Assembly: GCA_017993835.1 (NCBI GenBank)
Contig: JAGOLX010000059.1
Coordinates: 1 to 35,633, forward strand
DNA length: 35,633 nucleotides
Source of the DNA: Phycisphaerae bacterium
Lineage (GTDB): Bacteria; Planctomycetota; Phycisphaerae; Sedimentisphaerales; Anaerobacaceae
Reading direction: 5' to 3'
Shown: positions 23,690 to 31,429 of the stretch, in pieces
Position numbering within the stretch: the stretch's first letter is position 1
Layout of the letters: the number at the start of each line of letters is the position of its first letter
Position numbers and translations under genes: made by a program
The notes under the pieces: generated by a model
The model's database searches: none
What the model was told of the DNA's origin: nothing
What the model saw: only the letters and a program-made list of their open reading frames with translations

Positions 23690-25336
23690 ATGGAGGTCAT
23701 CCTCAAGAAGATTGAGCCCATTCCAGTCCGGATGGGTTTTGCGGATCTGCCGAAGCGGGGGTGGAGGAAGCCCCGACATCTTTCCCTCAGGTCCGATCAA
23801 GTCGCTCTGTCGGCGAATGGCCAAAGGGTCGAATTCCATGCCTCCGGCGGAGAGCACACAATCGACCTCGAACTTCGTCCAGACATGTACGCTCTCGTCG
23901 TAAGCCGGGAGATCGACTTATCCCTGGATCTGCCCGAGTGTCAGTTCGCAAATGGAACAGGCAGGCTTACGCTGTGGGCCTCCGCCAGATTTCTCTCCCC
24001 GACTGCCGATCCGGCCTTGCACCCGATTGTCCAGGGCATCACGGGAGTACTCGATGAGAACACCTTTCGAGAGGCCCTTGAACACTGTCTCTCCAAAGGA
24101 CTTGCCAAACCCCTGAACGAAATTCTCCACCAGACGTCCTACGAGTCTGGCTCCAGGCGGCTTATGTGTATTTCGGAGGCTCTCTCGGGATTTGTCCGGA
24201 GATCAGACGTACAGAAGACCCTGCTGTCCGATGCCGGTCTGGAGCTGGTACGTGACATAGAACCGCTGGAGGCTGCCTGTTCGAGACAGGATGAGGCGCA
24301 TGACCGACAGGAAGCCGCACGCAGGTGGCGAGAAGACGAGAGACATGCAGCTGAGAAGAAGCTAACAGAAATGAACATGGCCGAGGCCGTCAAGAGGGCT
24401 AAGAGCCAGGTCCAAGTCCAAGAAATACTCGATGAAGCGGAAAGGGAGAAGGCCGAGCTCGTCCGCCGACGAATCGTCCTGGATGGGCAGCTTGAGGCAC
24501 ACCGTGCCCAGGTATCAATGGAGACCGAGGAACTAAGGCTTGCCCTTCAACACAAAGCCGTGGAGAAGGCAGAGCAAGAGGTCGAACTCGTTCGCGCCAG
24601 GATCAACGCCAAACGGCAGAGTCAGGAGGCCGTGACTCGATTATTGACAGGCCAGCAAGCTTTGCAGGAACAGATCGATCAGTTTGCCCATCTGATCAAG
24701 GCCCTCTCGCACAAAGCGAGTTCCCCCTGGGAGATTGAAAGACCGCTGGCTCTCGTGGCCACGTGGAGAGCTTACCGTAGAACACAAACTGACAACTCCA
24801 TGCCCGTGCTGTTCCGGCCGGCGATTCAGAACGGGACGCGACTACCCAGCGGAACATGGTTGGATCTGTCTGCTACCGTGTCGCACGACGCCTATATATA
24901 CGTCCTTGTGAAAAGCTCGAACGGCCTTTGGCAGTGTCTGGTCCCCGATGCGGATCGCATCATGGGCGGCTTGACCCGTCCGAATCGGCAGCCTGCCAAT
25001 CAGCAGGTTGTCTGGCCGGGTACGAACAGCAATGCAGTCCCCGCAGGCCACGAGAACATCCCGTACTGGAGACTCGATGACGCTGTTGGCTGGGAGCATG
25101 TCCTCGTCGCAGCATCGGTGACGGAGATCGATATAAAGGGGCTTCTCAACCAGGATGAAACCCTCCAGGACCTTCGCTCACGAGGGGTGCCCCTGCTAAG
25201 CCGAGGATTTGCTTCGGGTGGCTCAATTCGAAGGTCGCGTGTACCAGTCGCGATTGGGCCAGACATGCGAGAGACAAGGAATTGCCTCGTTGGCGACGGG
25301 TGCGTAGTGGATGAGATCGTAATCGAACACTATTGA
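23690..25336 (+). CDS. SPFH/band-7-like coiled-coil protein with C-terminal DUF4384-like domain
   Basis: 548 aa from ATG 23690, with AAAGGAG upstream. The N-terminal ~200 residues ('ELRPDMYALVVSREIDLSL', then 'ENTFREALEHCLSKGL', then 'SDAGLELVRDIEPLEA') follow the SPFH/band-7 pattern, in which a beta region is followed by helices and a 'GlELv.I..I' strand. A long charged coiled coil (about 200-345) follows, as in flotillins and prohibitins. Residues of about 384-475 resemble DUF4384 ('LPSGTWLDLSATVSHDAYI', then 'VLVKSSNGLWQCLVPDA'). There is no N-terminal transmembrane helix. SPFH proteins organise membrane patches and recruit proteases. As the first gene of the rightward train it may be the membrane platform for the ESCRT-like proteins. 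The SPFH assignment is by pattern. Confidence 0.75.
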   Translation: MEVILKKIEPIPVRMGFADLPKRGWRKPRHLSLRSDQVALSANGQRVEFHASGGEHTIDLELRPDMYALVVSREIDLSLDLPECQFANGTGRLTLWASARFLSPTADPALHPIVQGITGVLDENTFREALEHCLSKGLAKPLNEILHQTSYESGSRRLMCISEALSGFVRRSDVQKTLLSDAGLELVRDIEPLEAACSRQDEAHDRQEAARRWREDERHAAEKKLTEMNMAEAVKRAKSQVQVQEILDEAEREKAELVRRRIVLDGQLEAHRAQVSMETEELRLALQHKAVEKAEQEVELVRARINAKRQSQEAVTRLLTGQQALQEQIDQFAHLIKALSHKASSPWEIERPLALVATWRAYRRTQTDNSMPVLFRPAIQNGTRLPSGTWLDLSATVSHDAYIYVLVKSSNGLWQCLVPDADRIMGGLTRPNRQPANQQVVWPGTNSNAVPAGHENIPYWRLDDAVGWEHVLVAASVTEIDIKGLLNQDETLQDLRSRGVPLLSRGFASGGSIRRSRVPVAIGPDMRETRNCLVGDGCVVDEIVIEHY

Positions 25337-25364
25337 CAGTACTGCAGTTCGGGAGCAGCTTCCT

Positions 25365-25712
25365 ATGGGAGCGCCGATGAAGACGGAAAATATGATGGCC
25401 TTGATCAAAGACCCGAGACTATCTGTCCGGGCAGATGAACGCGAAGAATTACTGGGCCAAGTCATGGAGCAGAATTGGGACTTCGAGTGCCCCGAGGTGG
25501 TCATCATGCTGGCAAGAGACATCGATCCCATGCAGCCGGGTGGCGAGTGTGGCCTTCCGCGAGTTTTGCAGGGCGCATCCTGGAGTCGCCCGGTGGTGGG
25601 CCTCGGCTGCGTAGCTGTGATGAGGTTACGGCTGGCAGACCTCCTTGAAGTTCTGTCATGTGAATACGTTGACAGAATTGAGGGTCGCGACAACTATCAT
25701 CCGTTGGAGTAA
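25365..25712 (+). CDS. Small unknown protein
   Basis: 115 aa from ATG 25365; an internal ATG at 25377 also has GGGAG upstream, so the start is uncertain by four codons. It is mostly helical, with no signal, membrane or metal motif. It contains 'DPRLSVRADEREELLGQVM' and 'CPEVVIMLARDIDP'. It sits 28 bp after the SPFH-like gene and 34 bp before the subtilase, so it is co-transcribed. It may be a protease inhibitor, adaptor or substrate of the following subtilisin, but nothing in the sequence shows this. Confidence 0.65.
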   Translation: MGAPMKTENMMALIKDPRLSVRADEREELLGQVMEQNWDFECPEVVIMLARDIDPMQPGGECGLPRVLQGASWSRPVVGLGCVAVMRLRLADLLEVLSCEYVDRIEGRDNYHPLE

Positions 25713-25746
25713 GCCGGAGAAGTACCTGCTGTGTTGAGAGGAATCT

Positions 25747-28113
25747 ATGAGTTGTGTCATTGAGGAGAGTCTAACGAGGGGATTCCAGGGGTTCCGAGAC
25801 GCCGTGTTGCGTGGCGATTTGGATTCCGTTGAGCGCTTGGGGTATTCGGACGAGCGTGTACCTGGTGTCGTGAAGCCTCGCCTGGAGGCATTGAAGCCAC
25901 TGATGTCGCTCCGTGTCGATGCGTACAGTAGCATCGGGTCGGCGCTTGAATCGCTAGCCGAGGCACTGCCGCCGTGCTACTGGTATCCGGTGATCCTTGT
26001 CTTTTCTGGGGCCCAGGACCGGGCGAGGGCCCAGGAGCAGCTTGCTGCAACGGGGGTGCCTCTGGACGATTCCGGCCGGGGCCGCTACTTGAAGCATGTC
26101 AACATGATCCGCGTGCCTGTCCCTCCGATTCATAGTGCGTTGGACTGGCTCTGTAGATTCGAAGGGGTCGTCCTTCTGGGGGACGGATCCCGACGTATCA
26201 CCGTGCCACCCCTGCCGGGGCTGACCATTCAGATGCCAGTCGGCCCGTGGCAGGCCATGAATATACTGATGATAGGTTCCCAGGGGAGATCCTTCGATAT
26301 CAACCGGCTCAAGCAGTCTGTGCGTGTGGCCATCATTGACACGGGTATCGACGCGGAACACCCTGCTTTTGACGGGGTCGTGGAGAGACAAGTGGATCTG
26401 GCCCAGACGGGTCTTGGGCCAGTGGACCCGGTCGGCCATGGCACATACGTCGCAGGCATCATTGCGGGAAGACCGCCCGAGGGCCGACCCGAGCTTTCTG
26501 GGGTTGCCCCGTTCGCGAGTCTCGTGGATCTGCAGGTGTGGACCCCGTCGGGGCTCCCGTTGGATGTCCTCCTGGACGCCGTGGGGGCGGCCATTGAGGA
26601 ACGGGTTGATGTGCTGAATATTAGTCTCGGTGGGCATGAGGCCACGACGGGCAAGTCGATCTTGTCGATGGCTGTCCAGAGTGCGGCCCAACACGGCATC
26701 ATATGCTGTGTCGCGGCGGGCAACGATGGGGACACAGAATACAGGAGAATCAGTACCCCTGGTGATGCACCGGACGCCATCATGGTGGCCGCCACGACCC
26801 TCGATGGCAGAAGAGCAGAATTCAGCAGTATGGGCCCATCCGACAATCCCGAATACACGGGCCCCAAACCCAATGTCGCCGCCCCGGGCTGCGGAGTCAT
26901 CTCGGCGCGATCCCAATTCAGCATGGCAGAAGCCGTTGGTCCAGACTGCCGCTATGCGGTCATGCATGGCACGTCGGTAGCAACGCCTATGATCGCCGGC
27001 GTGGCGGCTCTCGGGATCGCTGCACTCCACATGACAGGTAAGGGAATTGACGGAATTGACGGCGTACGGCGGTTCCGCAGCGTCTTGGCAGCGAGTTGCC
27101 GGGACATGTTCTCGGAGGGGGGGGATTCTGTCGGGGCCGGTATTCCACAACTTCCGGTATTGTTGGACAATCTGGGTTGCCCGTTCGATGACATCACCGG
27201 CCGGTTCTCTGCTGTCCACGTGCCGCTTTCTCCATCCGCCCAACTGGCATCTTCCCAATCCCACCCAGCCGTTGATGCATCGACGAGGGACGAAACGCGT
27301 GGCTTGAATTGGGAAGGCTATCGGGATACCGAGCAGCGCTTCATTGCCGCAATCCGCTGCAACGTTCAGCAGCACACCCGGGACATGGTGCGCGAGTTGG
27401 CAGGAACTGAAAGCCTTCCAGTATCTGATGATATGATTGAGTTGCGAAATGAGGCGATGGCTATCCGGACCGAAGCAATCCGCGCCGGGGTCGAGTTCGA
27501 GGATCGCGCGCTTCCGGACAACAGCGAGCTGTGGATCACGATCCGGGGAAGGAAGTTCATGGGCGCGAGGCCGGTCTTCTATCTGGGCATCAAGAGCATC
27601 GCCGCATGGATGGCCTTCAAGGATCTCGGCAAGATGACTTGGGGCCACATCGCCCAGAAGATCTCTGATTATACAACTCGTCAGCGCAAAGAAGCGGGAG
27701 AGACACCGTGCGCGTTCGTCCTGTTCTCCCCCAAGCCCTGGGATCCGGAGGTCGTGGCGAGTTCGCCCTCCGATGCAAGGGCCCCGCTCTTCTGGTGTTT
27801 CCACACGGAGACGGGTCAAAACGGATCCTGGTTCTCTCTGGAGAACCGCGATGTCGGCTGGCACACTTGGAAGGCTCTTACGCCGATGACAGAGCAATTC
27901 CGACTGCAATGGTGTCGAGATCGTCTTCTGGAACAGACAGAATTACTGATTCCCGGAGGCATCATTGCACTGGATGATCTCGCCGTGGGTCTAGGTCTTT
28001 CCGAGACGGTGACAGAACACCTTGTCCAGGAAATTGAGAAGCAGGGCCGCGGACAATTCCTGCTGGAATCCGGGTCAAGCGGCAAACAATATGTCCAGCG
28101 TGCAGGAGTATGA
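25747..28113 (+). CDS. Subtilisin-like serine peptidase (S8), cytoplasmic type
   Basis: 788 aa from ATG 25747, with AGAGG 6 nt upstream. The catalytic triad is complete: Asp198 (VAIIDTG), His231 (GHGTYVAGIIAG) and Ser410 (HGTSVATPMIAGVAAL), with the oxyanion Asn326 in AAGND. No signal peptide precedes it. Residues of about 1-185 form an unrelated N-terminal region that may include a propeptide-like fold (about 55-165). The catalytic domain ends near 470. A C-terminal region of about 300 aa contains a beta-rich segment (about 555-690) and a winged-helix-like end ('LDDLAVGLGLSETVTEHLVQ'). Most S8 peptidases are secreted, so the lack of a signal suggests an intracellular target or autoproteolytic switch. 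It is 3 bp from the next gene and in the same operon as the ESCRT-like proteins and caspases. Confidence 0.95.
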   Translation: MSCVIEESLTRGFQGFRDAVLRGDLDSVERLGYSDERVPGVVKPRLEALKPLMSLRVDAYSSIGSALESLAEALPPCYWYPVILVFSGAQDRARAQEQLAATGVPLDDSGRGRYLKHVNMIRVPVPPIHSALDWLCRFEGVVLLGDGSRRITVPPLPGLTIQMPVGPWQAMNILMIGSQGRSFDINRLKQSVRVAIIDTGIDAEHPAFDGVVERQVDLAQTGLGPVDPVGHGTYVAGIIAGRPPEGRPELSGVAPFASLVDLQVWTPSGLPLDVLLDAVGAAIEERVDVLNISLGGHEATTGKSILSMAVQSAAQHGIICCVAAGNDGDTEYRRISTPGDAPDAIMVAATTLDGRRAEFSSMGPSDNPEYTGPKPNVAAPGCGVISARSQFSMAEAVGPDCRYAVMHGTSVATPMIAGVAALGIAALHMTGKGIDGIDGVRRFRSVLAASCRDMFSEGGDSVGAGIPQLPVLLDNLGCPFDDITGRFSAVHVPLSPSAQLASSQSHPAVDASTRDETRGLNWEGYRDTEQRFIAAIRCNVQQHTRDMVRELAGTESLPVSDDMIELRNEAMAIRTEAIRAGVEFEDRALPDNSELWITIRGRKFMGARPVFYLGIKSIAAWMAFKDLGKMTWGHIAQKISDYTTRQRKEAGETPCAFVLFSPKPWDPEVVASSPSDARAPLFWCFHTETGQNGSWFSLENRDVGWHTWKALTPMTEQFRLQWCRDRLLEQTELLIPGGIIALDDLAVGLGLSETVTEHLVQEIEKQGRGQFLLESGSSGKQYVQRAGV

Positions 28114-28116
28114 GAG

Positions 28117-28695
28117 ATGGGACAATGGCTTAGGCGGATCTTGGAGTTGTTGAGAATCCTTGATAGGAACAGTGGAAACAGTGAGGATACTCCCATCTCT
28201 GCAGAGGAGTGGAAGGCCAAACTATCTGCCCTGCAGCAGGACGAGTACGAGTACTCGAAGCGATTGGCCAATCTTGACATCGCCCGTGAGCAGCTCAAGA
28301 AGCGACTGGACGATGCGCAGGCGAGGGGCGAAAAGGACTTCCAGCTCGATCGCTATCGGCACCTGTACAAGGAGGCTGACGCCAACTTCGAGACCTTGCG
28401 GCGGCAGGTCGACGGGATCCGGACGAACGTATCCAGGCTCGCGGACCTCGTACGCATGTGGGAAGAGAAGTTGCGGGCCGGATTGGTGATCGACCCGGAG
28501 CAGTATCATCGTGAGGCCAGAGAGCTGTACACTGCTATTCAGACTCGGCAGGAGCAACTCCGAGAGATAGAAGTCTCGCGGTCCGTACTTGCAGAGACTC
28601 GGGACACAGCCTTCAACGGTGGACCTGTTTCCTCAGACGAGTTTAAGGTCGACCTTGGCGAGGTCACGAAAGACAAGGCTCCGGAAGTGGAGTGA
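28117..28695 (+). CDS. Coiled-coil protein linked to the subtilase and ESCRT-like genes
   Basis: 192 aa, with GGAG 8 nt before ATG 28117 and the subtilase stop 3 bp away. An amphipathic N-terminal helix ('GQWLRRILELLRIL') leads to an almost wholly helical, heptad-rich body (about 28-160). An acidic tail follows ('DEFKVDLGEVTKD'). The amphipathic start followed by long helices is the general shape of PspA/ESCRT-III-type proteins, like the next gene, so it could be a distant third member. Sequence similarity is too weak to claim this. A linker or regulator of the membrane module is the simplest guess. Confidence 0.78.
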   Translation: MGQWLRRILELLRILDRNSGNSEDTPISAEEWKAKLSALQQDEYEYSKRLANLDIAREQLKKRLDDAQARGEKDFQLDRYRHLYKEADANFETLRRQVDGIRTNVSRLADLVRMWEEKLRAGLVIDPEQYHREARELYTAIQTRQEQLREIEVSRSVLAETRDTAFNGGPVSSDEFKVDLGEVTKDKAPEVE

Positions 28696-28818
28696 ATATC
28701 TTGGTGAGAATGGCACACTGAATTGGCCCGATCTCGTGAAAGAATGGGGCCGTGGTTGTGGTCCTGGAGTATAGCGAAACGGAACACCAACGATCGACAG
28801 ATACTTAGGGGTGAAACG

Positions 28819-29481
28819 ATGGCACAGGAAAGCAACTCTTTACTGGGAAGAATCGCAGGTCTGTTCAGCGGGAAGGTCGACGTCGAGAAGCTTAAGAGAG
28901 AGCTCAAAACCCAGAGTCGGGATATTGAGAAGCAGATGCTCGGTGTTGAATTCGACATGAGGGCCAAAGAGGCCCAACGAGACGAGGCCATCCGCAGGGG
29001 TGTGGAGGCTGCTAGACAAGGCAGGACGGTGGAGAAGCAGAAGTGCGCCATGCGGATCCAGATCGTGAACACCCATCTGGAGCAGATGAGGCAGGGCTAT
29101 GCCATGATGGCAAAGACCCAGTGTGTGGCGGAATTGGCCAAGATGCAGCTCGAAATGGCCACCCCCGGAGGAGCGCTCGATGCAGTGAAGAGACTTCAGA
29201 TTCTGCTGGCTGGCAAGGAGCTGGGTGGGATCTTAACTGATACCCAACTGGACTACGAGACATTCCAGCGGGAGGCCGCCAAGCTCTTTCACAGCGTTAC
29301 GGGCCAGATCGAGGCAGGTGACGTCGTGACACTCACTACCGATAACCCCTACGTCAACCTCCTGGATGAACTGGCTCAGGCAGAAGTCAAAGGAGATGCG
29401 GACGGTGCAAAGATGGTGCGTGAGAAGATGCTTCGCCCCGCCAAAGAACAGTCAGGATTCGATTCGCTACTGGACCTCTAA
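28819..29481 (+). CDS. ESCRT-III/PspA-like helical membrane-remodelling protein (copy A)
   Basis: 220 aa from ATG 28819, preceded by AGGGGTGAAACG; an in-frame start at 28723 has no ribosome binding site. An amphipathic start ('LLGRIAGLFSG') leads to a long basic helical hairpin ('VEKLKRELKTQSRDIEKQML', then 'EAIRRGVEAARQG', then 'MRIQIVNTHLEQMRQGYAMM'), then further helices and an acidic C-terminus. This is the shape of the ESCRT-III/PspA/Vipp1 superfamily, whose members polymerise on membranes. The next gene is a Vps4-like ATPase, the very partner that remodels ESCRT-III polymers in archaea and eukaryotes. That context is the main support, and the fold call needs profile comparison. It is about 80 bp from the ATPase gene. 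Confidence 0.75.
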   Translation: MAQESNSLLGRIAGLFSGKVDVEKLKRELKTQSRDIEKQMLGVEFDMRAKEAQRDEAIRRGVEAARQGRTVEKQKCAMRIQIVNTHLEQMRQGYAMMAKTQCVAELAKMQLEMATPGGALDAVKRLQILLAGKELGGILTDTQLDYETFQREAAKLFHSVTGQIEAGDVVTLTTDNPYVNLLDELAQAEVKGDADGAKMVREKMLRPAKEQSGFDSLLDL

Positions 29482-29562
29482 GTCAGACATCGTTGAACAC
29501 TGAAGACACGCGAAACGGCCAGAGATTCGTATCTTCACGGGCAGATATGGAGCATAGGGAAG

Positions 29563-30756
29563 ATGTTGGGCGAACAGATATATGTCGATCAGTTGCGGCG
29601 GAAAGCCCATGAAGGACTCGATGAGGCCGAGCGCAGGGAGATGGCAGGCGACTTGACCGGGGCCGCTCAAGCATATCGTCAGGTCGCCGTGATGATTCGC
29701 CAGATGGCTGAGAAGGTCATTGTGGCTGACGATCGGGTCCGGCTCTTCGGCAAGGCAAACCAGATCGACCAGAAGGCGGATCTCCTCGAAAAAGGTAAAA
29801 AGGTGGCCGCCGATGCAGCAGATCGCCACAAGGGCGTTCTGGCAGCTGAGGATGAGTACAAAGCGTCTGTCGATGAACTCATCTTTCGGTCGACGGTAAC
29901 TTGGGACGACATTGGGGGGATGGAGGAACTCAAGGGTTCGTTGAAATACGCCATGGGACTGGCCATAGCCAAACAACCCGATGGTGTGCGACTGGACAGT
30001 CCGTCGCGATTCCTGCTCTACGGTCCCCCGGGGACAGGGAAGACTCTTCTGGCTGCGGCGTGTTCGAATATGCTCGGCGCGACCTTCTTTAACGTCAAGG
30101 CATCCGATCTACTGAGCAAGTATTTCGGTGAATCGACCAAATTGATTTCCGCCTTGTATGCGCGAGCTCGTAGTGAGGCCGACGTAGGCGCCTCCTTGAT
30201 CTTCATCGATGAGTTTGAATCTCTCTGCCGTAAGAGCAGCGGTGATGATTCCGGCGCAGAACGGCGGATTCTGTCTACATTTCTGGCGGAGTTGGATGGG
30301 TTAGAGGAGAAAGGCCAGGTGACGAAGGTCATCACAATCGCGGCAACGAATCACCCCTGGGACATCTCTGAGCCCGTCCTGCAGCGTTTCGAGAAGCAGT
30401 TCCTGGTGGATTTGCCGGATGAGAAGTCGCGAGAAACGATCTTCCGGATTCATATCGCGGGCAAGGGACTCAGTCTGGCTGGTGACGTTGGCTATGCTAT
30501 CCTGGCGAAGAGGACGCAAGGTTCTTCCGGCCGCAGCATTCAGCATGTCTGCAAAGACGCCGTCGAGACGATGGTCCGTGATATGAATCGGGATCTTGCT
30601 AACAGGGTGGATACCCGATCGATCGGCGACCACACGATTAAGTACCGATCCCTGACTGCAGCGGACTTCGAGGGTCCTTTGTGTAAAGCCCGTCCCCGAA
30701 TGAAGCAGGAGGACGTTCTGAAGTATCGGACGTGGGCCCAGGAGTGCGGGGGATAA
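29563..30756 (+). CDS. Vps4/katanin-like AAA ATPase with MIT-like N-terminus (copy A)
   Basis: 397 aa from ATG 29563, with AGGGA close upstream. Residues 8-80 form a three-helix MIT-like region ('AERREMAGDLTGAAQAYRQV', then 'LFGKANQIDQKADLLEKGK'). The AAA domain follows: Walker A GPPGTGKT (154-161), pore loop SKYFGEST (185-192), Walker B LIFIDE (212-217) and sensor-1 ATN (261-263). The stretch 'NHPWDISEPVLQRFEKQFLV' is close to the Vps4/katanin/spastin clade ('ATN.PW.LD.A..RRF.KRIYI.LP'). It is not like MoxR or ClpX. Vps4 uses MIT to bind ESCRT-III tails and ATP to strip or remodel the polymer. The flanking ESCRT-III-like genes fit that role. Confidence 0.9.
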   Translation: MLGEQIYVDQLRRKAHEGLDEAERREMAGDLTGAAQAYRQVAVMIRQMAEKVIVADDRVRLFGKANQIDQKADLLEKGKKVAADAADRHKGVLAAEDEYKASVDELIFRSTVTWDDIGGMEELKGSLKYAMGLAIAKQPDGVRLDSPSRFLLYGPPGTGKTLLAAACSNMLGATFFNVKASDLLSKYFGESTKLISALYARARSEADVGASLIFIDEFESLCRKSSGDDSGAERRILSTFLAELDGLEEKGQVTKVITIAATNHPWDISEPVLQRFEKQFLVDLPDEKSRETIFRIHIAGKGLSLAGDVGYAILAKRTQGSSGRSIQHVCKDAVETMVRDMNRDLANRVDTRSIGDHTIKYRSLTAADFEGPLCKARPRMKQEDVLKYRTWAQECGG

Positions 30757-30802
30757 GGCTTGGCCGGCAGGCTGGTAGCATGTGGAAGACACGAGGATTG
30801 AT

Positions 30803-31429
30803 ATGGGCATGTTGACTTGGCTCACAGGAGACTTCATGAAGCTGTTCAAGACACAAGAGGAACGCCGCATCGAGCGGAACATCCAGGTGCAGAAAACGCT
30901 GGGGCTGTTTGTATCGCGGATCAGGAAACTCAGGAAGGAGGAGGTAGGCTACCTCAACGCTGCGGTGGAGGCCAAGCGCGTCAAAGGAGCTCAACAACTG
31001 GAGCTGGCGAAAAGGGCTTTCAAAGAGACCCTCGCCCAGCGACGCCGACTGGATCACCAGCTGCTTACCCTCAAGATTGCCGTGCAAATGAAAGAGCAGG
31101 CCGAGTCTCAGGTTTCCTTCGCTGAAGCGCTCCAGAACGTCAGCAGGACGATCTCCGACATGTTTACCGCCACGAACATGGCGGAAGTCCAAAAGCAGTT
31201 TGAAATGGCGATGGCCAAGGCCAGGTCGATCGAGGAACGTACCGACCTGTTCCTGTCCAGCGCATCGACAACGATGTTTGGCGAATCGCTTGGGGCGGAT
31301 GAGATCGTAACAGATGCAGAAATCGACAGGCTCGTCGATTCCGCAGCTGCAGAGGCAGAGAATGCCACGGATGCGCAGATCGATGCCGGCATGGATGAGA
31401 TCAAGAGGGAACTGGCGAAGGGCGAATGA
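30803..31429 (+). CDS. ESCRT-III-like helical protein (copy B)
   Basis: 208 aa from ATG 30803, with GAGG 6 nt upstream; a GTG at 30782 is less likely. A hydrophobic/amphipathic start ('MLTWLTGDFMKLFK') leads to a basic long-helix hairpin (about 18-100; 'EERRIERNIQVQKTLGLFVS', 'KRVKGAQQLELAKRAFKETL'). A CHMP-like middle follows ('ALQNVSRTISDMFTAT', 'MAEVQKQFEMAMAKARSIEE'). The C-terminus is acidic with helical ends ('DAEIDRLVDSAAAEAE', 'MDEIKRELAKGE') that could serve as a MIT-interacting tail. This basic-to-acidic, five-helix shape is that of eukaryotic and archaeal ESCRT-III. Its stop overlaps the next ATPase start by 4 bp (ATGA), so the two are translationally coupled, as expected for partners. 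Confidence 0.8.
   Translation: MGMLTWLTGDFMKLFKTQEERRIERNIQVQKTLGLFVSRIRKLRKEEVGYLNAAVEAKRVKGAQQLELAKRAFKETLAQRRRLDHQLLTLKIAVQMKEQAESQVSFAEALQNVSRTISDMFTATNMAEVQKQFEMAMAKARSIEERTDLFLSSASTTMFGESLGADEIVTDAEIDRLVDSAAAEAENATDAQIDAGMDEIKRELAKGE

Noticed and set aside
25954-27909. A 651-codon open frame on the minus strand
   Set aside because: It is antisense to the subtilisin-like gene, whose catalytic triad is intact on the plus strand.
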